A DNA stretch of 64,000 nt, taken from NCBI GenBank assembly GCA_036365515.1, contig CM070874.1, positions 41,663,083-41,727,082 on the forward strand, read 5' to 3'. Positions within the stretch are counted from its first letter, which is position 1. Each line of letters opens with the position of its first letter. This stretch comes from Torymus aiolomorphi (lineage: Eukaryota > Arthropoda > Insecta > Hymenoptera > Torymidae). The notes beneath the pieces are model-generated. The model made no database searches. It saw only the letters and a program-made list of their open reading frames with translations, and was not told the origin of the DNA. Both the position numbers and the translations under genes were made by a program. Positions 22,215-30,117 of this stretch are shown in pieces.

Positions 22215-22894
22215 AAGGCGGCTAGACACCTTTTTTCTCTGAAATAAGAAGTCACATTTTAATACATAAATGTAAACTAATTATTTCATACTTTTTACAT
22301 ATAAAAGTGGGTATATTTACCTTACCTTAAAACTTTCTCCAATGGGCCTTTTATATGGTCCAGAACCATAGTCATCGATGAAACAAGTTTTTTCACTAAC
22401 CGTAAGCTTTGAAATTTTCCTGTGGATGGATTGACTCTAGATTTGAACTAAATTACTCCTGAATAGTATAATTCTCATATGAGTGTAGGGATTTTTGATC
22501 TAATGAGAAAAAAAAATTGTGCGGTTTTTCAAGAGTTTTTTTTTAATTTTTTAAAATTTTTTATATTTTTTCATAATTTTTCTGATGTAAAAAATTTTTC
22601 CGACATTTAATCCTAAATCCCTACACTCATATGAGAATTATACTATTCAGGAGTAATTTAGTTCAAATCTGGAGTCAATCCATCCACAGGAAAATTTCAA
22701 AGCTTACGGTTAGTGAAAAAACTTGTTTCATCGATGACTATGGTTCTGGACCATATAAAAGGCCCATCGGAGAAAGTTTTAAGGTAAGGTAAATATACCC
22801 ACTTTTATATGTAAAAAGTATGAAATAATTAGTTTACATTTATGTATTAAAATGTGACTTCTTATTTCAGAGAAAAAAGGTGTCTAGCCCCCTT
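22215..22894. mobile_element. Palindromic MITE with 8-bp target duplication
   Basis: 680 bp. The ends AAGGCGGCTAGACACC and GGTGTCTAGCCCCCTT are inverted, and the arms extend over about 330 bp each. Flanked by AAGTTATT on both sides (22207-22214 and 22895-22902). An 8-bp duplication fits hAT-type transposition (inference). No ORF. Inserted in the PLE2 coding region. Confidence 0.85.
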
Positions 22895-23476
22895 AAGTTA
22901 TTGAATTTGTTTACGGATTGAAATATGGGAATCGTATTATGTTTATGTAGTATGTGATTGATTTTTGGAGAGAGATGTTTGATAAAGGGAAGGACTATTT
23001 TATTTTTTAGAAGTACAGAACGGGGAGTTTTTTCATTATTTAGTGTATTACTGGCAATGACTTTGAGACGTTTGTAGATGTATTTATTAATGATGTTAGG
23101 CGGGTAATTATTACAGGAAAGATAATGCTTTACAATTTTTAAGTTTTCTTTGTGGAACTGCGAGTGTGAAAGTGTTATAGCTTTATCTACCAAGCTGTAT
23201 ATTATGGCTATTTTTTGTGTTTCTGGGTGGTGAGATAGATAGTTTATGTAACGCCCTGAAGCTGTACTTTTTCTATACCAATTTGTAATAATTTTATTGT
23301 TTGTTCTTATGAGTTGCATGTCTAAGAAATTTATACTATTATTGGTTTCTCGTTCTATTGTGAATTGTAAGTTATTATTGTAATTGTTAAAGGAGGATAA
23401 TATTTCTTCTTTTGTCTTTCTTAACTATTAATAAACAGTCATCTACGTATCTTTTAAATAACAAAACATCTTTACT
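22895..23476 (-). pseudogene. PLE2 reverse transcriptase, catalytic YVDD and thumb
   Basis: The minus strand shows DVLLFKRYVDDCLLIVKKDK (about 23470-23405) in a different frame from the upstream RT, then the thumb-like NWYRKSTASGRYINYLSHHP and a basic helical region. At least one frameshift lies at about 23470, where the upstream frame stops after ETSSLKN. The downstream end is cut by the MITE. Confidence 0.75.
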
Positions 23477-25183
23477 CTAATTTTTAAGGGATGAGGTTTC
23501 TAATAATTCTAAAGCTATGTCAGCAAACCAAGGACTGGTACAAAAGCCCATGGGTGCACCCATAATCTGTTTGTAGTATTTTTTATTAAATTGGAGGAAA
23601 GTTGAATCTAAGAGCAATTTGGTACCATCTAAGAATTCAATTTTGGAGAGATTAATTTTGTTACTTAAGTATTTCCATCGGTTTTCAATTGCATGTAGGA
23701 TTAGGTCAGTAGGAATGTTGGTAAACAAAGAGACTACGTCGAAAGAAACTAACACAAAGCCATCGGGAACTATTATTTTATCGACTATTTCTTTTAATTC
23801 AGTGCTATTTTTTATGGAGGATTTTGGACGGGGGAAGTATTTATTAAAGAGGATAGACCGACTTTTATCGAAACTGTATGTTGGACTGCCAATTGCCGAT
23901 ACAATGATCCGAATAGGGTTATTTTCTTTATGTATCTTAACCAATGCATAAGCACGAGCAAGGTTGGTATTATCTATCTCCGTGCGCGAAACACGTGAAA
24001 AACAAGTATCAGAGTCTAAGACTCCTTTCTGCTCCCAATCTTTTATGAGACTTTTAATTTTATTTTGTAGAATGCGTAATGGGGACTTTTTTATGACTGT
24101 ATAATATTTTCTATCTGATAAGGCTGTTTCTACTTTTTCTATGTATTCTGTGTTGTTCATAACGACCGTGACATTGCCCTTGTCTGCTTTCGTGATGAAG
24201 ATTTCCGGATTATCTTTTTTGAATTTTTTAGTTAGTGTTAAGTTATTGTTAATCATTCTGTCGTCTCTAGTTATGTGTTGTGTTTTGTTTTTTCTGATGT
24301 AATTATTCACTATTGTTAGTAAGTCATCTTTTATAATTGCGTTATTATTCTCTATGTTTCTAGTACCTATTTCTATGTTCTTTAAGCATTGGAACATTGT
24401 CCGTTTGTCTGGATTGATTAAAAAATTGAATTTTTCGCCTAAACTAAGAGTCTCTTTTATAGAAGGGGGAATTTGTGTGCTAGTCAAGTTAATCAACCAC
24501 TTATCTTTGGTTTTACTTATATCCAACTCGTCTTTGTTGTTATTAGGAGTGTCAATGTCTATGTGAGTCTGTGGGACTTTGATGTTATAGTGCTGTAAAA
24601 GGTCGTTGAACTTTTTGGTGTGTATAGTCGAGTGTTTCTGTTTAAAGTACGTTAGAGTTTTATCGTAATATTTTAGAAATTCTTCTATTGTTTTCTCTGG
24701 GGTAGATGCTTTTAATTTTGTAAGTTGACTATTGATACTATTGTTTAGAAATTTGATGTGTATGTTTAAATCTTGAATTTCTGAATTTAGTATTTTCCTT
24801 TTTGTGTAATCAATGAAATGTCTGACTTTTCTATTTATGAGATTGCTATGAAAGGATAAATTGTTAATAGACTTACATAGGTTTAAGATGCGGCAAGGAA
24901 AGATGTCAAAGCTCCTGCACTTCAATAAGAATTTCAATTCACTTTCAGAAACCGTCAACCTTTTCATCATCTTCATCAAAATGTTAAAGATCAAAATAAT
25001 ATTTTTTCCAAAATGGTATTCTATTTTTTTAAGGATTTTATGTAATTTATTGTCTTCTTGTGTGAAAATTGAATCGCTATTTGTCGAAATTGTCAAAGTT
25101 AATTGCTGGAACTGGTGAGTTGTTCCGTTGTACGTGGAGTTGTAGCGCTGGTTGTTTTTAGGCATATTGTGTCCTAATGCCAT
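23477..25183 (-). CDS. PLE2 reverse transcriptase, N-terminal and fingers/palm
   Basis: 568 aa. A helical N-terminal region precedes Penelope RT motifs: FITKADKGNVTVVMNNTEYI, LARAYALVKIHKENNPIRII, SFDVVSLFTNIP with its catalytic D, and KYYKQIMGAPMGFCTSPWFA. The shape matches PLE1 block for block. The YVDD block lies just downstream in another frame, so the protein is truncated before the second catalytic aspartates. Start near MALGHNMPK, about 30 bp after the terminal repeat. Confidence 0.85.
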   Translation of the reverse strand: MALGHNMPKNNQRYNSTYNGTTHQFQQLTLTISTNSDSIFTQEDNKLHKILKKIEYHFGKNIILIFNILMKMMKRLTVSESELKFLLKCRSFDIFPCRILNLCKSINNLSFHSNLINRKVRHFIDYTKRKILNSEIQDLNIHIKFLNNSINSQLTKLKASTPEKTIEEFLKYYDKTLTYFKQKHSTIHTKKFNDLLQHYNIKVPQTHIDIDTPNNNKDELDISKTKDKWLINLTSTQIPPSIKETLSLGEKFNFLINPDKRTMFQCLKNIEIGTRNIENNNAIIKDDLLTIVNNYIRKNKTQHITRDDRMINNNLTLTKKFKKDNPEIFITKADKGNVTVVMNNTEYIEKVETALSDRKYYTVIKKSPLRILQNKIKSLIKDWEQKGVLDSDTCFSRVSRTEIDNTNLARAYALVKIHKENNPIRIIVSAIGSPTYSFDKSRSILFNKYFPRPKSSIKNSTELKEIVDKIIVPDGFVLVSFDVVSLFTNIPTDLILHAIENRWKYLSNKINLSKIEFLDGTKLLLDSTFLQFNKKYYKQIMGAPMGFCTSPWFADIALELLETSSLKN

Positions 25184-25213
25184 GTTGATTATATAAAAAT
25201 ATTCGTTCGTGGA

Positions 25214-26085
25214 ATTTGTATTTGGAAATAAATGATCGGACGCTTACGAACCAAATTAGTTTTTTTGACGTTTAATTTTGCCGACGTTTCGGGAGCTTCG
25301 TATTACTCCCCTCTTCAGGGCTACAATGAAATTTTACAGATAGTAAGTTTTTATAGATGAGAATTTAAAAAAAATATAAATAATAGAATACCATTTAGTG
25401 TCAGTTACATCACTTTAAAGTTCGTCAAGAAGTTTTGGTTTAAGTATATACAGAAAATTGCAAAAGGATGGACAAGGACAATCTGTGAAAAAAAGGTACG
25501 GATGCTGAATTTAGTTAACAATAATATGAAAATATAGGAGAGATTATTTAATGCGCGAATTTTAAACTTACGCCAGATTCTGGCCCTTCCACTCATTATT
25601 GCTCCGCAACTCCTGTTGTAGTTTATTGGCGTGCGGAACAATACTGGGTGAAAGTCGCAAAAGTCTGACGGAATTATGGAGCTATTGACTTTGATAAAGG
25701 AAGGGGGAGAGAGGAGAGAGGTGGGAGGTCCGACTTCATCGAAGGTATGATAGCATGTTAGGAACGGGAGAGATGGGTAGAGTGAGTTTGAGGAAAGTGT
25801 GGAAGCGAATCTCATCAAATAGAAAGTGGAATTAATAAATAATTTGGAAAATTAGAAGCATCTAGTTACCCTGTACAAAATTGTTTTATAAGATCTATTG
25901 TTGTTTTTTATGAATTTTTTAGGAAATTTAAATCTTGAATGCAATTAAGGGTATTGTCATAGAAGTAAATATTTAACATTTCTGAAAACGAGCGTTTATA
26001 AAAATTCATTTCTGTGTCTAACATTTTAGATTTTAATATTTAACATTTCTGAAAACGAGCGTTTATAAAAATTCTTTTCCGTGTC
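25214..26085 (-). repeat. PLE2 5' terminal repeat plus C-terminal coding fragment
   Basis: Repeats 21190-22000 directly: the terminal repeat (25214-25860) and the end of the coding region (25861 to about 26085). This shows a head-to-tail partial tandem copy. Confidence 0.85.
25280..25324 (-). ncRNA. Hammerhead ribozyme-like motif, PLE2 5' copy
   Basis: Same core and stem II as 21250-21294. The copies differ by one loop base (GGGAGCTTCG against GGGAGTTTCG). Confidence 0.6.
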
Positions 26086-26290
26086 TAACATTTTAGACAC
26101 AGAAAAGAATTTTTATAAAAGCTCGTTTTCAGAAATGTTAAATATTTACTTCTATGACAATACCCTTAATTGCATTCAAGATTTAAATTTCCTAAAAAAT
26201 TCATACAAAAAAACAATAGATCTTATAAAAAAATTTTGTACAGGATAACTAGATGCTTCTAATTTTCCAAATTATTTATTAATTCCACTT
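26086..26290 (+). repeat. Inverted PLE2 C-terminal fragment
   Basis: Reverse complement of about 25810-26085: TTTAGACACAGAAAAGAATT through CAATACCCTTAATTGC to AATTCCACTTTCT. Together with 26030-26085 it forms a tight inverted junction. Confidence 0.8.
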
Positions 26291-26379
26291 TCTGTGGAAT
26301 TGAATTGGTGTCACAGAAATTCGTTGATGTTGTTTCCCGTTTTAAGTGGAAAAACGCGAAAATCAATACCTGTGTCACA

Positions 26380-26798
26380 AAAAATATGGTGTGCACCAAG
26401 GGCTTAGTGGGCCTTTTGACCTCGTGTGATTGCAGTACTCGGTCTAAAAAGGCCCACTTTACACTGAGAAAAAAAATACGCCATATGTGCCGAAGTGCGG
26501 CGTGGGGGAATAGCCGAAGCCCGCTTAGGTTGTGATTGCAACGTAGTCCGCAATATTTACCGCACTGTCCGCAATCTTTACCGCACTTTTCGGTAGCAAC
26601 TGTTTCACCAACCAAAACGTAAGAGGCGCTACTTCCGCGCTTCGGTAATTTCTACCCGGCGCGTCGGTAGTGTCAGCATCAGTCGGTAGCTTATACTGCC
26701 TAACCTCCATTGCCCCACCGTTTCGGCTCTGTTTACAGAAGATTGCGGCACATTACGCCTTCTTTTTTTCTCAGTGTACGCCCTTGGTACACAATATA
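26380..26798. repeat. Hairpin module split by a MITE
   Basis: GTGCACCAAGGGC near 26387 pairs with GCCCTTGGTACAC at 26780-26792, followed by TACTATTTTG. Inner arms GGGCCTTTT and AAAAGGCCC (26410-26456) form another stem. The 315-bp MITE at 26462-26776 lies inside. Confidence 0.6.
26462..26776. mobile_element. CACTGAGA-terminus MITE
   Basis: 315 bp with ends CACTGAGAAAAAAA and TTTTTTTCTCAGTG, flanked by TA on both sides (26460-26461 and 26777-26778), so Tc1/mariner-like. The interior iterates TACCGCA, GTCCGCAAT and CGGTA. No transposase. Confidence 0.75.
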
Positions 26799-26930
26799 CT
26801 ATTTTGTTCGAAGGCCGCAAAATGAGTATTTCGCGGCCCGTATAGAGGGCACAAAATACTAAATGTATTTGCGGCCGAGGCCTTACATTTCGTATTTCGC
26901 TATCTCTATACGGGCCGAAAAATAGTATAT
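26797..26930. repeat. Hairpin module with AAAATAGTA-type ends
   Basis: The ends TATACTATTTTG and CCGAAAAATAGTATA are inverted. Inner stems pair GGCCCGTATAGAG with CTCTATACGGGCC, and AAATGTATTTGCGG lies next to a GGCCGAGGCC palindrome. Not coding. Confidence 0.7.
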
Positions 26931-26940
26931 TACATACCTA

Positions 26941-27043
26941 GGCCAGTAAAATAAGAAATGCCTCAGATCACATGTAATTGTCGGCCGAGGCGAAGCCTCG
27001 GCCGACAATTACATGTGATCTGAGGCTTTCTTTTTTACTGGCC
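26941..27043. repeat. Near-perfect 103-bp hairpin
   Basis: Arms of about 48 bp from GGCCAGTAAAATAAGAAATG to GTCGGCCGAGGC, loop GAA, then the complement back to TTTACTGGCC. Only one or two mismatches. Confidence 0.85.
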
Positions 27044-27046
27044 CAG

Positions 27047-27960
27047 GTGTTTATACTATTTTTCTGCTCGACGGAGCCGGAAAGCGGCAACTTCGTTTCG
27101 CGCAGCGGCCGGGAAGTTGGCGCTTTTCGGCCGGAGGACAGAAAATTCATTTTGCGTCCCATATAGAGGTCGCGAAATACTAACAAGGAGATAATCAGGG
27201 GTGCGGATCCTGGATTTGGCTAAAACTGGAGGAGGTACTTCTTTATGACAAATAATGAGACACGTATCTCGGGGTTTTTGTGAATGGGCCTTTTTTCCGA
27301 GATTCAAGCTATTTTATGTCTAAAATGAACAATTTTCGATAAAAATGGGGTTTTTTTCTTTAGTAATAGCTTTTTGAATATTTCAGTCATATAAATGGGC
27401 TAGAGAATTTATAAAAGAAGGCAAGAAGCTTTAATTTAAGCTGTGTTTCATTAAAAGATGTCGATTTTAAAAAAAATTATAGGCTATTAAAAATAGAGTA
27501 AAAAAATCACTAAAAATTTCTCATTTTTTGAAGCATTTAACGGGTGGTATTTTAAGCTATCTTCTTACTCTATTTTTAATAGCCTATAAATTTTTTTTAA
27601 ATCGACATTTTTTAATGAAACACAGCTTAAATTAAAGCTTTTTTGCCTTCTTTTATAAACTCTCTAGCCCATTTATACGACTGAAATATTCAAACAGCTA
27701 TTACTAAATAAAGAAACCCCATTTTTATCGAAAATTGTTCATTTTAGACATAAAATAGCTTGAATTGAAGGCCCATTCACAAAAACCCCGAGGCACGTAT
27801 CTCATTATTTGTCAAAACTAAGTACCTCCTACAGTTTTAGCCAAATCCAGGACCCGCACCCCTGATCATCTCCTTGTAAATGTAAGGCAATGTAATATAT
27901 TTATTATTTCGCGGCCTCTATATGGGACGCAAAAATTCATTTTTGATGCAGTAGGCCTAA
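27047..27960. repeat. Hairpin module interrupted by a palindromic MITE
   Basis: TACTATTTTT at 27054 opens it. ATTTTGCGTCCCATATAGAG (about 27150) is inverted at about 27920-27945 (CTCTATATGGGACGCAAAAA). The MITE at 27184-27876 lies between the arms. Confidence 0.65.
27184..27876. mobile_element. Palindromic MITE with TAA target duplication
   Basis: 693 bp. The ends CAAGGAGATAATCAGGGGTG and CACCCCTGATCATCTCCTTG are inverted, with arms of about 330 bp. Flanked by TAA. A related module at about 26850 shows AATACTAAATGTA uninterrupted, like the empty site. A 3-bp TWA duplication suggests PIF/Harbinger (inference). No ORF. Confidence 0.8.
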
Positions 27961-28117
27961 AATGCCTATTTTATACCTCATTTTGCCGGTGTAAAATAGG
28001 GATTTTACGCTCCCGGGGGCGTAAAATTTACACCACATGAAGGTTTAAATCTTCTCACTTCCATTTTTCACACTAGTTTATGTTAGAGATGTAAAAATAT
28101 TAAAAATTCATATTTAC
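27961..28117. other. Short hairpins next to the exon
   Basis: GCCTAAAATG/CATTTTGCC and GGTGTAAAATAGGG with CCCGGGGGCGTAAAATTTACACC form small stems. No gene. Confidence 0.4.
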
Positions 28118-28351
28118 TCTGAAATTTCTTTGAATTTTTTATCAACGTGTTCCTTAATTTCAACAAATTGACAGTCAATATATTCTTTCCACTCATCAAA
28201 TTGTTCAGAAATTTTTTCTACGACAGCATTACAAAGAAAGTCAATATTCAGATTTGTTGAAGGTTCTACTGCTGTATTATCTTTATGAGCCCCTTCAGAC
28301 AATTCTGCAATTATACGATATGTGTCAACTAATTTCAATTTAACCATTCGC
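28118..28351 (-). CDS. Probable host exon upstream of the DUF4806-like exon
   Basis: Minus strand: acceptor ATTAATATAG, then 234 nt open without stops, then donor GTAAAT at 28117. It contains an ATG (28347) and encodes MVKLKLVDTYRIIAEL, an acidic linker, and a charged helix (EKISEQFDEWKEYIDCQFVE, IKEHVDKKFKEIS) of coiled-coil character. The donor leaves two bases of a codon, and the exon at 10804-10921 supplies the third (GA+C). The implied intron is about 17.2 kb and holds Copia and PLE2. Function unknown. Confidence 0.5.
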
Positions 28352-29284
28352 CTATATTAATAATCTATTTTTCATTAGTAAAATAAAAAATTAAATGTGG
28401 TCGGTAAAAATAACTACTGTATACAAAGTATGCACATGTATAACCGCGGATATTATTTCTATAATATGATAAGCTAGAAGAGGAAGGTTTGAAATATATT
28501 TTTTGAAAAAGTCGCTGTTTTTATCACAAAAAGATGTATAATAAATGGAAAATCGAGTACTTCGAGCGTGTACCGAGCAATACTTTTCTTCCCAGTACAG
28601 CGGAAAGAAAATAAATTAGTTTCACGTTACACGAAAATTGTTGCTTATGCTTAGTCAGAAGTAGTGGATCATTTAAAGACTCAACGAGATTGGTTATTTG
28701 AAAAAAGCGAAAATATTTGAATTTTTTGTAGATAAAAAATGTGCTAGATATCAATTTTGAAACTCAAGTATTTATAGTATAAGTAAATAATCAAAATAGA
28801 ATAAAAACATTCGATATTTTGCTTAACATGTGTATCTAATTATTTTATCATATTTAAACCAATTAAAACTTAATCATAGTGAAAAATAGTGTCATAACCC
28901 AAAATAGTACGCGCGAAGCGTATTTGAATTTTGCTAGTAAATCAAAATTATAAAATAACACAATCTCATGCAAGAGAGGTCCTATTTCTACACTTATCAA
29001 GGAGCGCGGGAGCGCTCTGAAGGCAAGTATAAAAGAAGCCTAAAGGAGCGACCCGTGCTACATATACATTGAAATGGGTGTATTAACAAAAGTACAGTGT
29101 AACAAGGGAGCAATTGACTTTTTCAGACTTTGGTGATGATATTAGCACTAGTGAACCATTCGTGCTCAATCGTCATTTTCGCTACTTCAAGTCAACTTTT
29201 ATTTTGTATTTGTTCCACATACTATTTTTATTTTCTTCGCTTTTTCGGGAAACGGCAGGGATTGCAGGGGAAGCTTAGAATTTA
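28352..29284. other. Non-coding stretch
   Basis: No gene recognised. AAAATAGTACGCGCGAAGCG near 28902 resembles the boundary motif of the hairpin modules and a stretch at 52687. GCGCGGGAGCGCTC near 29005 is a short stem. Confidence 0.4.
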
Positions 29285-29675
29285 CCTATCGAAATCACTA
29301 AAAATTTCTCATTTTTTTGAAGCATTTAACGGGTGGTATTTTAAGCTATCTTCTTACTCTATTTTTAATAGCCTATAACTTTTTTAAAAATCGACATTTT
29401 TTAATGAAACACAGCTTAAATTAAAGCTTTTTTGCCTTCTTTTATAAACTCTCTAGCCCATTTATATGACTGAAATATTCAAAAAGCTATAACCAAAGAA
29501 AGAGACCACATTTTTATCAAAAATTGTTCATTTTAGACATAAAATAGCTTGGATCTCGGAACAAAAGGCCCATTCAGAAAAACCCCGAGACAAGTGTCTT
29601 TTTATTTGTCATAAAGAAGTACCTCCTACAGTTTTAGCCAAATCCAGGACCCGTATCCCTGGTGCTCCCCTTCTT
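29285..29675. mobile_element. Half copy of the palindromic TAA MITE
   Basis: Matches the right half of 27184-27876 (for example GAAGCATTTAACGGGTGG and TTTTAGCCAAATCCAGGACC) with about 10% difference. The left arm is missing. Confidence 0.75.
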
Positions 29676-29737
29676 AGTATATCTAAATCAACCCTTTTGC
29701 AGAAAAGTCTATTTCAAACCTTTTTTTACTAGACTAC

Positions 29738-30117
29738 TTAATAATTGATACCTTTACGTGCACCTGATAATGCATTTTGTACTATTTTTCCATTTGTTCT
29801 TTCATTTGACTGAACGGCTTTCTTATTGGCATTTACCTCTTTTACTTTCTTATTAGCATTGGAATTTGTTTTATCATTTATTTTGTTATTGCCTATATTT
29901 TCGTTATTATCCTCCATATTCTCAGAATTTGAATACTCTTCATCAGACTCACTACTTCCTGAATCACTACTTTTGTCCTGATTGTCGTAAATTGCTTTAG
30001 TTTTATAAAAAAACGATTGCATATCATCCAAGCGCGCTGTTTTCATCTTTTTTACCATAGATGCATCATCACTTTCAGCTGTTTGATATTTACGAGGTTT
30101 TACGATTGCACGTTTTG
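29738..30117 (-). CDS. Possible host exon, Ser/Glu/Lys-rich
   Basis: Open on the minus strand from the edge of the palindrome (30117) to TAA at 29738. It encodes AKRAIVKPRKYQTAESDDAS, then MVKKMKTARLDDMQSFFYK, a Ser/Asp/Glu tract (DKSSDSGSSESDEEYSN) and an Asn/Lys-rich tail. The basic-then-acidic pattern suits a nuclear protein and the linker regions of DUF4806 genes (inference). Possible donors near the end (AAAG|GTATC) are phase 1, which does not match the exon at 28351, so a missing small exon or another gene model is needed. Confidence 0.4.

Larger units (their letters stand above)
21190..26290 (-). mobile_element. Penelope-like retroelement PLE2 with terminal repeats
   Basis: Minus-strand order: inverted fragment (26290-26086), terminal-repeat copy with a hammerhead-like motif (26085-25214), RT (25183 to about 22895), GIY-YIG domain (22206 to about 21840), then a second terminal-repeat copy (to 21190). 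A 680-bp palindromic MITE splits the coding region. The tandem and inverted partial copies are typical of Penelope insertions. Frameshifts near 23470 and 22100 make it inactive. Confidence 0.88.

Noticed and set aside
25405..25818. 137-aa open frame, partly repeated at 21375-21611
   Set aside because: Lies in the PLE2 terminal repeat, is not conserved as protein between the copies and overlaps non-coding motifs.
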